Positions 1-9,034 of a DNA stretch of 64,000 bases are shown here, one piece after another (position 1 is the stretch's first letter; the number at the start of each line of letters is the position of its first letter). Source of the DNA: Candidatus Dadabacteria bacterium (GTDB lineage Bacteria > Desulfobacterota_D > UBA1144 > Nemesobacterales > Nemesobacteraceae); contig VXNX01000006.1 in NCBI GenBank assembly GCA_009840385.1, positions 1 through 64,000 of the forward strand, in the 5' to 3' direction. The notes beneath the pieces were generated by a model. That model ran no database searches. It was not told the DNA's origin and worked only from the letters and a program-made list of their open reading frames with translations. Position numbers and translations under genes: made by a program.

Positions 1-357
1 CTCGACGGAGGGCATATCGTATACTGCGTCTTCCCTGCAGAGTGGCATAAAACTATATCGGTTGCCACGGTTCTTTTTCTTGTAATAATGGGAGTGGGAA
101 CGGCGCCTCTGGTGGAGTTTGCGGATTATCTGGGCTTATGGATGCTGGGCAGTCTTCCTGAATGGCTTATGTTTGAGGGCTGGGTCGGCTGGCTTTTCTG
201 GGCGATACTGCTTCTGCTGCTCGGAACGTCCCATCCGCCGACACTCTCAAGTGATACCGAGATCGGTTCGGGAAGAAAGAAGCTTGCTTTTCTCTCGTTG
301 CTTATTTTCATTTCCTGTTTTACCCCTGTTCCAATCAGTATTGTAGAGTTTGGTTAA
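1..357 (+). CDS. Site-2 protease family (M50) membrane metallopeptidase, C-terminal fragment
   Basis: The reading frame is open from the first base and ends with TAA at 355-357, so only the C-terminal ~118 residues are present. It opens with LDGGHIVY, the second metal-binding motif (LDGGH) of M50 intramembrane zinc proteases. Hydrophobic segments and a polar tail follow. M50 enzymes cleave transmembrane substrates within the membrane. The HExxH motif must lie upstream of the window. The product is called by family only; the substrate is unknown. The gene is followed by a promoter-like sequence and gltA. Confidence 0.72.
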   Translation, partial: LDGGHIVYCVFPAEWHKTISVATVLFLVIMGVGTAPLVEFADYLGLWMLGSLPEWLMFEGWVGWLFWAILLLLLGTSHPPTLSSDTEIGSGRKKLAFLSLLIFISCFTPVPISIVEFG

Positions 358-363
358 GCCGTT

Positions 364-392
364 TTGCGTTTAGTTAAAAAATCTGTTACAAT
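364..392 (+). promoter_or_regulatory. Putative sigma70-type promoter of gltA
   Basis: TTGCGT at 364-369 and TACAAT at 387-392 are separated by 17 nt, in the gap between the M50 gene and gltA. They match the -35 and -10 boxes at 3 and 5 of 6 positions. This would give a leader of about 115 nt. It is a sequence match only. Confidence 0.4.
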
Positions 393-514
393 CACCTTGA
401 TCGGTTGGATTGAGGGTGAGGATTTGGGTGAAAACCAGGGTGGTTCACATGCGGGAATACGATTCAGCCGGTAACTTGATTTAAACAACTTCACTATTGC
501 GAGGAGATTAGCAA

Positions 515-1813
515 ATGGCGAAAAATACTTTGTCCGTGACGGACAACAGAACAGGTAAAACGTACGAACTGCCTATAGAAAACGACACCATAAAAGCCAC
601 TGACCTTCGCCAGATAAGGGTTAAGGACGAAGACTTTGGCATGATGAGTTACGACCCCGCTTTCGGGAATACCGCTTCGTGCAAAAGCAGGGTTACCTTC
701 ATTGACGGAGAAAAGGGAATCCTGAGATACAGGGGATACCCGATAGAAGAGCTGGCGAAAAAAAGCAACTTTCTCGAAGTCGCCTATCTCCTTATTCACG
801 GTGAGTTGCCTAACAAATCGGAATACGATAGCTGGGTTCACGACATAACGCATCACACCTACGTGCATGAAAACATAAGGAAGCTCATGGATGGATTCCG
901 CTACGACGCGCATCCGATGGGCATGCTTCTTGCGACCGTCGGGGCCCTTTCAACCTTCTATCCGGATGCAAAGGACATATTCGATACCGACGTGCAGAAA
1001 ATTGAGATGAGAAGACTTATAGCGAAGACGCCGACCATAGCAGGATTCTCCTACAGGCATATCATGGGTCTTCCATACGTATACCCCGACAACGAACTCA
1101 GCTACGCCGGGAATTTCCTCTCAATGATGTTCAAGATGACCGAGGCCAAGTATGAGCCGAATCCGGCGATAGAAAAGGCTATAGATGTTCTCTTCATCCT
1201 CCATGCCGACCACGAGCAGAACTGCAGCGCAAGCGCGATGAGAAACGTCGCAAGCTCACATCCGGATCCTTACTCTGCGGCGGCCGCGGCGATTGCCGCC
1301 CTGTACGGTCCTCTTCACGGCGGAGCGAACGAGGCAGTGCTTGAAATGCTTGCCGACATAGGTTCAATTGACAAAATTCCGCAGTACATAGAAAGGGCCA
1401 AGAAAGGAGAATTCAGGCTCATGGGCTTCGGACACAGGGTGTACAAGGCTTACGACCCGAGAGCGGCGATAATAAAGGATATAGCCCACGACGTGTTTGA
1501 AGTCACCGGGAAGAATCCTCTGCTTGACATAGCTCTAGAGCTTGAAAGAATAGCCCTTGAAGACGACTATTTCGTAAGAAGAAGGCTTTATCCGAACGTT
1601 GACTTCTACTCTGGACTCATATACCAGAGCATAGGTCTTCCTACGAGCATGTTTACCGTCCTTTTTGCAATAGCGAGAATGGCCGGATGGCTTGCCCAGT
1701 GGCTTGAGCTGCTGAACGATCCAGAAACCAGGATTGCGAGGCCCAGGCAGGTTTATCTGGGGGAAGATAATAGAAAATACGTGGCGATGAGCAGAAGGCG
1801 CAAGAAGAAGTAG
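515..1813 (+). CDS. gltA: Citrate synthase (type II)
   Basis: Condenses oxaloacetate and acetyl-CoA to citrate, the first step of the TCA cycle, in the cytoplasm. The 432-residue length matches hexameric type II enzymes. The catalytic residues are visible: H268 in GPLHGGANEAV, H307 in GFGHRVYK and D363 in NVDFYSG. The spacing is almost the same as H264/H305/D362 of the E. coli enzyme. The ATG start is preceded by a GAGGAG ribosome-binding site 8 nt upstream. The C-terminus ends in a basic run (SRRRKKK). The gene appears monocistronic, with its own promoter and a terminator-like hairpin at 1827-1860. Confidence 0.96.
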   Translation: MAKNTLSVTDNRTGKTYELPIENDTIKATDLRQIRVKDEDFGMMSYDPAFGNTASCKSRVTFIDGEKGILRYRGYPIEELAKKSNFLEVAYLLIHGELPNKSEYDSWVHDITHHTYVHENIRKLMDGFRYDAHPMGMLLATVGALSTFYPDAKDIFDTDVQKIEMRRLIAKTPTIAGFSYRHIMGLPYVYPDNELSYAGNFLSMMFKMTEAKYEPNPAIEKAIDVLFILHADHEQNCSASAMRNVASSHPDPYSAAAAAIAALYGPLHGGANEAVLEMLADIGSIDKIPQYIERAKKGEFRLMGFGHRVYKAYDPRAAIIKDIAHDVFEVTGKNPLLDIALELERIALEDDYFVRRRLYPNVDFYSGLIYQSIGLPTSMFTVLFAIARMAGWLAQWLELLNDPETRIARPRQVYLGEDNRKYVAMSRRRKKK

Positions 1814-1826
1814 TTGACCAATCTTT

Positions 1827-1860
1827 GGAAATGCCTTCTGGGCGTTTCCTAGAACTTTTT
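1827..1860 (+). terminator. Intrinsic terminator after gltA
   Basis: GGAAATGCC (1827-1835) pairs with GGCGTTTCC (1841-1849) through nine base pairs including one wobble, around a TTCTG loop. The tail TAGAACTTTTT follows. The position 14 nt past the gltA stop fits termination. Confidence 0.55.
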
Positions 1861-2223
1861 CGAGTCGTCCCACACGAAGTTTGATTTCGCTGCAAGTGCG
1901 TTCTACTTTCTTTATCTCTTCTTTAGAGAGTGTGTTTCTGTAAAGGAAATTAGCGGAAAGTGGATAGGAGAGATGGGCAGAATTCCACCAATAAATTAAC
2001 ACACCCGCCGCATATCCGTCTAAAGCAAGGCATCCTTCGCGCTTAATCCAACCTTGGATTGCGGGGAGGGCTCATAAGGGATGGGACTGCACTTTCAACC
2101 GATGCCATGTTTGTCCGGTCGATTTCGTAATTCCAATTTCTTTCATGTCACAGATCTTGCCGGATCGAGTTGTTATCAAAAAGAGAAATTGGTAAAATAG
2201 CGCCTACTGGTTGTTCTCCATTG
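1861..2223. other. Intergenic stretch without a recognisable gene
   Basis: About 360 nt between the gltA terminator and the amidohydrolase start. The open frames here on either strand are shadows of gltA or lack a ribosome-binding site and family resemblance. No structured RNA or convincing promoter was recognised. Confidence 0.4.
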
Positions 2224-3666
2224 ATGAAATACAGACAAATTAATCCCATTAAGCAAGAACCTGTGAAGGCAGTACTCGTAGCAATCCAGGTCTTGATTCT
2301 TTTTGCGCTTTCTGGATGTTCTTCCGTTAATCCGCAACGTTGCGACGTTTCTATCCGTCAATCTGATGAGACAATTATCATAGGGAATCTGATTAGAGAT
2401 GCCAGCGGATCAGAATACGGTGCAATCCTCGTGCGCGACGGACACATTCTTGATATTGGCAAGATAAACGCCATAAAATCAAAAGCTCCCAATGCCTCGG
2501 TATTTGATTGCAGCAGTTCGTACATTTCGCCTGGCTTGATAAATCCGCACGAACACCCGGATTGGAGCGGAGGATTTCCGGACCCGATGACGCGTCCCGT
2601 GTATTCACACCGTGATCAATGGCGGGGCGTAGCCGGCCCGGAGTACTATAAGGTCGAGTTTGAGAGGGTTGAGGAAGATGTCCAGAAATTCTGGATAGAG
2701 CTCCGTCACCTTCTGTCCGGTACCACCACGATAGCCGGTTCAGGCGGCATTGAGGGACTCGTCAAAAATGCAGGTGGTCGCCCCGGAGACGAAGAAAGGT
2801 ACTTCTATCTTGCTGAGATGGAGACGTTTCCCTACGGTTTTGACGCTACCGAGGAACTCAGCGGGTTTTCTTGCCCATTAGCACCAAACGAGTCCCGCGA
2901 TCCCCGCAGCCATTTTCTTGAGTTTGAGGACAAACCGCCTTATGTACCACACATTGCGGAGGGAACAAACTGCACGGCGCAAATTGAAGGGAAGTTTTAT
3001 CTGGATTACGTCTCAAAGAACCCGGAGCGGCGTTACTCCCTTATCCACGGAGTGGGATTGAGCCGGTCAGACATCGAGCGGCTAAAGGACCTCGACGTGA
3101 CTCTTATCTGGTCGCCGAGGTCGAACGTGGTTCTTTACGGGACCACCGTGGATATTCCGAACGCGCTGCGGGCCGGCGCCCGAGTCGCGATCAGTACAGA
3201 TTGGTCATACTCGGGTTCCTACAATCTTCTTGAGGAATTTCGCTGTGCTGACCATATTGACAACACACAATGGGATGATCATCTGTCGGAAAGCGACTAC
3301 TGGCGTATGGCTACGGAGCACGCAGCGTACTCGCTGGACGTAGAGAAACTGACCGGCAAGCTGGAGCAAGGTCTCGCGGCGGATATTATGATATTCCGGA
3401 AGCGAACCAATGACCCGTTCGGCGACATGGTTTCATCAAAGGTATCGGATGTCATCGCGACGTTCGTTGACGGCGAACTTCTCAGTGGATATAGCGGTTC
3501 TTTCGACCTTTCCAAGCTTCCGACCCAATGCTCGCATCGTATCGGGCAGCATTTCATTTGCGTTGACTATGCCAAGGACTACTCCTTCAGTCATGAAGAA
3601 CTGCTGATTTCCAACACGAATGCGGTTCCCCTGTTTTCGCTGGACAGGCAAGCGAGTTGTGAATGA
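2224..3666 (+). CDS. Amidohydrolase-family lipoprotein (metal-dependent hydrolase)
   Basis: Predicted envelope-anchored member of the amidohydrolase superfamily (imidazolonepropionase/ATZ-TRZ-like). From the ATG at 2224 there is a signal peptide with lipobox LSGC (Cys32), so the enzyme should be lipid-anchored. The metal-binding HxH is in NPHEHPDW (H109, H111). Later come LIHGVGLS, SPRSN and the Asp of ISTDWSYSG, in the usual superfamily order, then a C-terminal AADIMIF segment. A longer form from TTG at 2170 is possible but would bury the signal peptide. The substrate is not predictable. There is no operon partner. Confidence 0.78.
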   Translation: MKYRQINPIKQEPVKAVLVAIQVLILFALSGCSSVNPQRCDVSIRQSDETIIIGNLIRDASGSEYGAILVRDGHILDIGKINAIKSKAPNASVFDCSSSYISPGLINPHEHPDWSGGFPDPMTRPVYSHRDQWRGVAGPEYYKVEFERVEEDVQKFWIELRHLLSGTTTIAGSGGIEGLVKNAGGRPGDEERYFYLAEMETFPYGFDATEELSGFSCPLAPNESRDPRSHFLEFEDKPPYVPHIAEGTNCTAQIEGKFYLDYVSKNPERRYSLIHGVGLSRSDIERLKDLDVTLIWSPRSNVVLYGTTVDIPNALRAGARVAISTDWSYSGSYNLLEEFRCADHIDNTQWDDHLSESDYWRMATEHAAYSLDVEKLTGKLEQGLAADIMIFRKRTNDPFGDMVSSKVSDVIATFVDGELLSGYSGSFDLSKLPTQCSHRIGQHFICVDYAKDYSFSHEELLISNTNAVPLFSLDRQASCE

Positions 3667-3683
3667 CCAATAGGAGCTATTGG
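3667..3683 (+). terminator. Hairpin after the amidohydrolase gene
   Basis: CCAATAG and CTATTGG form a perfect 7-bp stem around GAG directly after the stop codon. The following CTCTTTAATC is only weakly T-rich, so terminator function is uncertain. Confidence 0.3.
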
Positions 3684-3781
3684 CTCTTTAATCAGCTTTT
3701 TCAAAAAGGACTCACAACCCTGGGAATCCGGAATTCTTAAAAGTTACTTCAGGAAAAGGCGAAGCGAAGAAACACTCACGC

Positions 3782-4126
3782 CTAACTTGCTGAGAAGTGT
3801 TTTCCTATTATCGTGTTGTAATAGTAGTCAATCGTGTGCTCGACGTTGGTCATGAGGATTGAGATTGTCTCACTTTGGCCTTCGTCCGAGAGAAAAAAAG
3901 CTTTCCCGCCGTCTTCACGCGCCGCTTTCTCTTCAAGCATCTCCAGGAAGGAATCTTTGAAGGTTTTTCTGTCGTCCCGAAGGGCCGTCTCGAGCAGGGT
4001 TTCGTCCTGGAGATCGTATTTTTTCCTTTTTATTTCCTCGCGAAGCGCTGGGAGGAATTTTTCAAGATCAAGTTCGGGAAAATTTTCCCTGGTGATTTCT
4101 TCAAATACGCGGAGCAGTTCTTCCAT
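3782..4126 (-). CDS. Hypothetical acidic/coiled protein coupled to M42 peptidase
   Basis: A 114-residue charged, helix-rich protein with no family I recognise. It has alternating Glu/Lys/Leu stretches and no signal peptide or membrane segment, so it is probably cytoplasmic. Its ATG overlaps the stop of the upstream M42 peptidase gene (TAATG at 4124-4128 on the minus strand). That indicates translational coupling and a possible partner role. The function is unknown. Confidence 0.6.
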   Translation of the reverse strand: MEELLRVFEEITRENFPELDLEKFLPALREEIKRKKYDLQDETLLETALRDDRKTFKDSFLEMLEEKAAREDGGKAFFLSDEGQSETISILMTNVEHTIDYYYNTIIGKHFSAS

Positions 4127-5184
4127 TATTGCTGCTGAGCACCTTGGTGCTCATTTGATAGACTGAACTTCCCTATGTCCCTGAGCAGGCATGACACCAG
4201 ATCTATTGTGTGGGAGATATCGTTTTTATAGGCAAGGGAACTCGGGCTGTGAAGATACCTTGTCGGGACCGACAGGACGGCCGCTCTGGTTCCCTTTCCG
4301 GTGACCTGCATGGCGGTCGCGTTTGTGCTGCCCGCTTTTTTTACCGTTACCTGGCAGGGGATTTCGTTTTTCTCGGCGAGTTCCTTTATAAAAAAGCTAA
4401 ATGGCCTGTGTGCCACCAGATACCTGTCGGAAAGCCTGATCTCGGGTCCCTTGCCGATATTAGCAAAGGATTTGCTCTCCGAGACTCCCGGTATGTCCAT
4501 TGCTACCGTGCCTTCAAGCGCGACGGCGAAGTCCGGCTCGTAAACCGGCGTTATAACCCGCGCCCCGCGAAGCCCGACTTCTTCCTGCACCGTAAAGGTG
4601 ACTATGAGATCGCAGCCCGGATTCGGGGTCTTTCGAAGAGCCTCGATTATTACAAAAAGACCCATCCTGTCATCAAGGGCCTTGGAGATTACGGAGTCCT
4701 CCGTTTCTTCAAGCGTGGTGTCAAATGACACCACATCTCCTATTTTTACGAGATCAGTGACTTTGTCTACGCTGAGTCCAAGATCAATTGCGCAATCTTC
4801 GATCTCGGGAACCTCTTTGGCGCCTCCGCTGGCCCTAGTCACGTGGGGAGGAATCGCCGCCACCACACCTTTTAAGGGCTTTTTGCCCCATACCACGAGG
4901 CGCTGTCCGTAAAAAACCCTGGCGTCCATTCCCCCGAGCGGGGTCACTCTCAAGAACCCCCTGCTGTCTATATGGTGGACCATGAATCCCACCTCATCCA
5001 TGTGGGCGTCAAGAACAAGAGTGGTACCGTCTCCCGGGATACGGGCAATTACGTTTCCCAAAACGTCTTCGGTGACATCTTTTGAGTATTTTCCTATCTC
5101 CTCAAGCAGAATCGCCTTCACCTTGCCCTCATCCCCGGGTATTCCGGGAGTGTCGCACAGCTTCTTTAGAAGTTCTATATCCAT
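4126..5184 (-). CDS. M42 family metallopeptidase (glutamyl/deblocking aminopeptidase-like)
   Basis: Cytoplasmic dinuclear metalloaminopeptidase of family M42 (PepA/FrvX/tetrahedral aminopeptidase type), which trims short peptides. Visible motifs are DAHMDEVGF (H61 metal ligand), the Asp pair in SKALDDRMG, and QEEVGLRGA with the catalytic Glu pair. The later AGSTNATAMQ and HSPSS segments are also typical. The length of 352 residues is normal. It is the first gene of a two-gene minus-strand unit with the 114-residue hypothetical. M42 proteins were once called endoglucanases, and that older name should not be used. Confidence 0.9.
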   Translation of the reverse strand: MDIELLKKLCDTPGIPGDEGKVKAILLEEIGKYSKDVTEDVLGNVIARIPGDGTTLVLDAHMDEVGFMVHHIDSRGFLRVTPLGGMDARVFYGQRLVVWGKKPLKGVVAAIPPHVTRASGGAKEVPEIEDCAIDLGLSVDKVTDLVKIGDVVSFDTTLEETEDSVISKALDDRMGLFVIIEALRKTPNPGCDLIVTFTVQEEVGLRGARVITPVYEPDFAVALEGTVAMDIPGVSESKSFANIGKGPEIRLSDRYLVAHRPFSFFIKELAEKNEIPCQVTVKKAGSTNATAMQVTGKGTRAAVLSVPTRYLHSPSSLAYKNDISHTIDLVSCLLRDIGKFSLSNEHQGAQQQ

Positions 5185-5317
5185 GATGGGCTGATTATAA
5201 CCAAACGGCCTTCTTTTCCAAAACCGGTGATAGGAGGCGGAAGTTCTTCTGATTGATTTCTAAGCCTTTAAGCTCTAATCTTTATAGAAAGTGAGAATTT
5301 GAAGACAGGAGACGGAC

Positions 5318-6631
5318 TTGAACCCTGATGACCCCGGTCTTTTCAGACCTCAAAAAAAATCTCTTCCTCTTCCCGAGAGAATGAGGCCCGAGAGCATAGA
5401 ACAGATGGTAGGCCAGGAGCATCTGATAGGGCCAGATGGGCTTGTGACAAAAACGCTTGAGGCCGGGGGAGCGCATTCCATGATATTCTGGGGTCCCCCG
5501 GGAACGGGCAAAACGACTCTTTCAAGACTTATCGCGGGCAGAGCAGGCACCAGATTCGTGCAGATAAACGCAATTTCCTCCGGAGTAAAGGAACTTAGGG
5601 ATATTGTCGCAGCCGCGAAAGACGCTCTTTACTCCGGGCGCAAGACCGTACTTTTCATCGATGAGATACACAGATTCAACAAGGCACAGCAGGCGGCGCT
5701 TCTAAAAAGCGTCGAGGAAGGGGTTCTGATACTTATAGGGGCTACCACCGAGAACCCTTCGTTTGAGGTCATAAGTCCTCTTCTTTCCCGCTGCCAGGTT
5801 TATGTTCTTAACCCGCTTTCCGCGCAGGAGCTTGATCACATACTCGAAAAAGTTTTCTCCGGGGACGAACTTCTTGCAGGCACCAGCATTTCGGTCGAGG
5901 CTCGAGCCGAACTCATAGCGCTTTGCGGCGGAGACGCCAGGGTTATGCTAAACGCCCTCGAGATTGGTTCTTCTCTTCTTCGTTCAAAGGAACTTTCTGA
6001 GATTGATACCGATCTGGTAAAGGAAATTTTCCAGAGAACTGGCCTTCTGTACGACAGGGCGGGAGAGGAGCACTACAATACGATTTCCGCTTTCATAAAA
6101 AGCGTGAGGGGAAGTGACCCCGACGCGGCGGTCTACTATCTGGCGAGAATGCTCGAGGCGGGAGAGGATCCGAAGTTCATCGCTAGGCGTCTTGTGATAC
6201 TTGCTTCAGAGGACATTGGAAACGCCGAGCCCTACGCGCTTACCTTGGCGACCGACTGTTTCACGGCGGTCAATTACGTGGGGATGCCTGAGAGCAGCAT
6301 AATTCTCTCCCAGGTCACCACTTATCTTGCCAGCTGTCCCAAGAGTAACGCCGCGTACAAGGCTATAAGGCGGGCGGAAAAAGACGTAAGAAAGAATCCC
6401 GGCCTGCAGGTTCCTCTTCACCTGAGAAACGCTCCCACTGAACTCATGAAGGATCTCGGCTACAAAAAGGGCTACAAGTACGCCCACGACTACGAAGATC
6501 ATTTCGTCGAGGACGATTTTCTTCCCGAGGAGATAAAAGACAGCGTTTACTACGAGCCCACGGACAAGGGAAGGGAGGCGAATCTCAAGAAGTATCTGGA
6601 TGCCAGGTGGAAAAAGAGAAAAAATGATTGA
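5318..6631 (+). CDS. rarA: Replication-associated recombination protein A (AAA+ ATPase)
   Basis: RarA/MgsA-type clamp-loader-like AAA+ ATPase that acts at stalled replication forks. Walker A GPPGTGKTT is at residues 59-67 and Walker B VLFIDEIHRF near 111-120. The sensor/arginine-finger region ENPSFEVISPLLSRC is present. The C-terminal MgsA/RarA domain includes ASEDIGNAEP and YLASCPKSNAAY. The start is TTG at 5318, with AGGAGA a few bases upstream and no better ATG. The length of 437 residues is standard. Confidence 0.95.
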   Translation: MNPDDPGLFRPQKKSLPLPERMRPESIEQMVGQEHLIGPDGLVTKTLEAGGAHSMIFWGPPGTGKTTLSRLIAGRAGTRFVQINAISSGVKELRDIVAAAKDALYSGRKTVLFIDEIHRFNKAQQAALLKSVEEGVLILIGATTENPSFEVISPLLSRCQVYVLNPLSAQELDHILEKVFSGDELLAGTSISVEARAELIALCGGDARVMLNALEIGSSLLRSKELSEIDTDLVKEIFQRTGLLYDRAGEEHYNTISAFIKSVRGSDPDAAVYYLARMLEAGEDPKFIARRLVILASEDIGNAEPYALTLATDCFTAVNYVGMPESSIILSQVTTYLASCPKSNAAYKAIRRAEKDVRKNPGLQVPLHLRNAPTELMKDLGYKKGYKYAHDYEDHFVEDDFLPEEIKDSVYYEPTDKGREANLKKYLDARWKKRKND

Positions 6632-6636
6632 GGAAA

Positions 6637-7020
6637 TCAGTTCTTTCTCTGTATAAGCTCGATTTTATACGAATCGGGATCCTCGACGAAAGCTATCACG
6701 GTGGTTCCGTGTTTCATGGGCCCCGGGGCTCTGGTTACCCGCCCACCGGCCTGTTCTATCTTCTCGCACGTCGCGTATATGTCCTCTACCCCGAACGCCA
6801 TGTGGCCGTAACCCTCTCCAAGATCGTATTGGGATGTGTCCCAGTTATGCGTGAGTTCAAGGAAAGGTTCCGTGTCGCCGCCGTAACCCAGAAAAGCAAG
6901 CGTGAAACGGCCTTCCGGGTAATCGGTTTTCCTGTGAAACTTAAGACCAATGACATCGGTGTAGAAAGCGATTGACTTCTCAAGGTCGCCGACCCTTATC
7001 ATTGTGTGAAGATATTTCAT
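6637..7020 (-). CDS. gloA: Lactoylglutathione lyase (glyoxalase I)
   Basis: Vicinal-oxygen-chelate metalloenzyme that isomerises the methylglyoxal-glutathione hemithioacetal to S-lactoylglutathione. The 127-residue protein has the two expected betaalphabetabetabeta modules. It shows the N-terminal MIRVGDLEKSIAFY segment, FLELTHNWD, the metal-ligand His in YGHMAFGV, and the C-terminal DPDSYKIELIQ with a Glu ligand. It is convergent with rarA, with only 5 nt between stop codons. Confidence 0.92.
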   Translation of the reverse strand: MKYLHTMIRVGDLEKSIAFYTDVIGLKFHRKTDYPEGRFTLAFLGYGGDTEPFLELTHNWDTSQYDLGEGYGHMAFGVEDIYATCEKIEQAGGRVTRAPGPMKHGTTVIAFVEDPDSYKIELIQRKN

Positions 7021-7109
7021 TTATCTGACCCAGTCATTTGTTCGATTTTGCTCATTAATTATTATACTGTGTGGCTCCGTAAGCGGTAAAGAGGCTGGAG
7101 AGGTGTGAG

Positions 7110-7250
7110 ATGACCGAAAAGAAAGTAAAAAAACCGAAGACCAGAAAACCTGTTTCCAAGAAACCCGGCAAGGTTATTCCTTCGAAAAAAGACGTCGAGG
7201 CGAAAAAAAGGTTCAGGAAAACGGACTGGGAAAAAGAAATCAAGAAATAG
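7110..7250 (+). CDS. Small Lys-rich basic protein (46 aa)
   Basis: ATG at 7110 opens a 46-codon frame ending in TAG at 7248-7250, preceded by GGAGAGGTG. About 19 of 46 residues are Lys, starting MTEKKVKKPKTRKPVSKK and ending KRFRKTDWEKEIKK. The next gene starts 4 nt downstream, so this looks like the first gene of a pair with the epimerase. The composition suggests nucleic-acid or polyanion binding, but I recognise no family. It is likely missed by gene callers because of its length. Confidence 0.6.
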   Translation: MTEKKVKKPKTRKPVSKKPGKVIPSKKDVEAKKRFRKTDWEKEIKK

Positions 7251-7254
7251 TCTT

Positions 7255-8310
7255 ATGGGAACTTCCGGAAACTTAAAAGCGGGGATAACCGGGGCAACGG
7301 GTTTTATTGGCACCAAGCTCGCCGAAAAACTCACAAGCGAGGGTTTTTCAATAAAATGCCTCGTAAGGGAAACAAGCGACACTTCGAAATTGTCCTCTCT
7401 GGGAGTGGAGCTTGCTCAGGGGGACCTTTGCGATTCCGAGTCGCTTAGGTTTTTTCCCGAAGGGTGCGATTACGTTTTCCATCTTGCCTCAAAGGTTTCT
7501 GACTGGGGACCGAGGGATGATTTCTTCAGGCAGAACGTTGAGGCTACGGAGACGCTTCTTAATTCCTCGCGCGAGGCCGGGGTAAAAAGGTTTATCTACA
7601 TGAGTTCCTCCACCGTGATCTGGAACGCTTCTTTTCTGGGAACGGTCAACCTCGAGGAGATAGATGAGACCTATCCCTATCCGAAAAGCCATCATAATTT
7701 CTATAATGAAACCAAGGCTTTATCCGAAAAACTTGTGAAAGAATATAATGGACGAGGTGGTTTGGAAACCGTCATATTAAGACCGTCAAACGTCTGGGGA
7801 GCTGGCGACACGGTCATACTTCCGAGAATAGCCGATGCCTGCCTTAAGGGACTTCTGGTTAACATGGGTTTTAACAGGAAAATCGTTTCTCCGTGCCATG
7901 TGCTTAACCTTGTTCACGCCACGGTGCTCTCCGCGATGTCTTCTGCCGGGGCGGGGAACATATACTTTGTAAACGACGGGGCGCGGATTGATAACCGCCG
8001 TTTTGTCTCCGACCAGCTCGCATCAATAGGAATTGAATGGAAGCAGGGGATCACCATACCTTATACCCTCGGGTACGCGGTCGCGTTTTTTCTTGAGAAA
8101 ATCTTCGAACTCAAGAGATCGGAGACCCCGCCCGTGCTTACCCGTTTTGGTGTTTCCGCTCTTTCGAAAAGCAGGACCTACAGCATAGAAAAAGCCAGAA
8201 GGGATCTGGGGTATGAGCCGGTATGCGGCTATGAGGAGGGAATGGCGGGACTTTCGGAGTGGATTTCAGAGATAGGCGGTCATGAAAAACTGCTTGGAAG
8301 AGGAAAGTGA
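7255..8310 (+). CDS. NAD(P)-dependent epimerase/dehydratase (extended SDR)
   Basis: Rossmann-fold extended short-chain dehydrogenase acting on an unidentified sugar-nucleotide or sterol-like substrate. The nucleotide-binding GATGFIG is at residues 13-19. The catalytic pair is Y150/K154 in FYNETK with upstream SSS (118-120). A typical extended-SDR C-terminal domain follows. The length is 351 residues. It ends 1 nt before the ccmA start, so it may be co-transcribed with the cytochrome c maturation genes, though no functional link is known. Confidence 0.85.
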   Translation: MGTSGNLKAGITGATGFIGTKLAEKLTSEGFSIKCLVRETSDTSKLSSLGVELAQGDLCDSESLRFFPEGCDYVFHLASKVSDWGPRDDFFRQNVEATETLLNSSREAGVKRFIYMSSSTVIWNASFLGTVNLEEIDETYPYPKSHHNFYNETKALSEKLVKEYNGRGGLETVILRPSNVWGAGDTVILPRIADACLKGLLVNMGFNRKIVSPCHVLNLVHATVLSAMSSAGAGNIYFVNDGARIDNRRFVSDQLASIGIEWKQGITIPYTLGYAVAFFLEKIFELKRSETPPVLTRFGVSALSKSRTYSIEKARRDLGYEPVCGYEEGMAGLSEWISEIGGHEKLLGRGK

Positions 8311-8311
8311 C

Positions 8312-9034
8312 ATGCGGCGCGATGCCTGCGAGATAGAAACCAAGGGGCTGGAGAAACAGTTCGGGTTCTTCCCGGTTCTGAGGGGGATTGATCTTGCCGT
8401 CGGCGAAGGCGAATTCCTCACGATTTTCGGTCCCAACGGCGCCGGCAAGTCCACATTGCTCTCCATTCTCGCAACATTCATAACGCCCGGTGGCGGAGAG
8501 GCCCTTGTAGCGGGTTTTGACGTTTCCAGGGAAAAGCAGCGAATAAGAAAACTGATAGGATTCATTTCTCATAACACGATGCTTTATGAAAACCTTACCG
8601 CCCGGGAGAACCTGGAGTTCATAGGGGCTTTCTATGACGTTGCGGACCTTGGGGAGAGATGTTCCGATATTCTTCAGAGGGTAGGTCTCTACGCCAAGAA
8701 GGACGCGCTTGTAAGCACGCTTTCTTTCGGAACCCGCCAGCGTCTCGCTATCGCCAGGACGCTTCTTCACGACCCTCGGATACTTTTTCTTGACGAACCG
8801 TACAGCGGGCTTGATTACGGCGGAGCCGCCATTCTTACCTCAATCCTGGGTTCTGCGAAGACGGACAAAACTGTAGTTATGACGACCCATAATATATACG
8901 AGGGACTTTCGCTGTGCGATAAAGTCGCGATTCTTGACCACGGGGAGCTGGTTTACGCCTCCGCGCAGAAGCCCGGTCGCGATGAATTCCAGGATATCTA
9001 TATGTCTTGCGTCGAAAGCGGGAGCGGACAGTGA
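8312..9034 (+). CDS. ccmA: Heme exporter ATP-binding protein CcmA
   Basis: ATPase of the CcmAB(C) complex that drives release of holo-CcmE in System I cytochrome c maturation, on the cytoplasmic membrane face. Walker A GPNGAGKST is at residues 40-48, Walker B ILFLDEPYSGLD, and an H-loop TTHN. The signature motif reads LSFGTRQR rather than LSGGQ. I chose ATG 8312 over the in-frame ATG 8282 because it has GGAAGAGGAAAG upstream and does not overlap the epimerase. Its stop overlaps the GTG of ccmB. Confidence 0.9.
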   Translation: MRRDACEIETKGLEKQFGFFPVLRGIDLAVGEGEFLTIFGPNGAGKSTLLSILATFITPGGGEALVAGFDVSREKQRIRKLIGFISHNTMLYENLTARENLEFIGAFYDVADLGERCSDILQRVGLYAKKDALVSTLSFGTRQRLAIARTLLHDPRILFLDEPYSGLDYGGAAILTSILGSAKTDKTVVMTTHNIYEGLSLCDKVAILDHGELVYASAQKPGRDEFQDIYMSCVESGSGQ

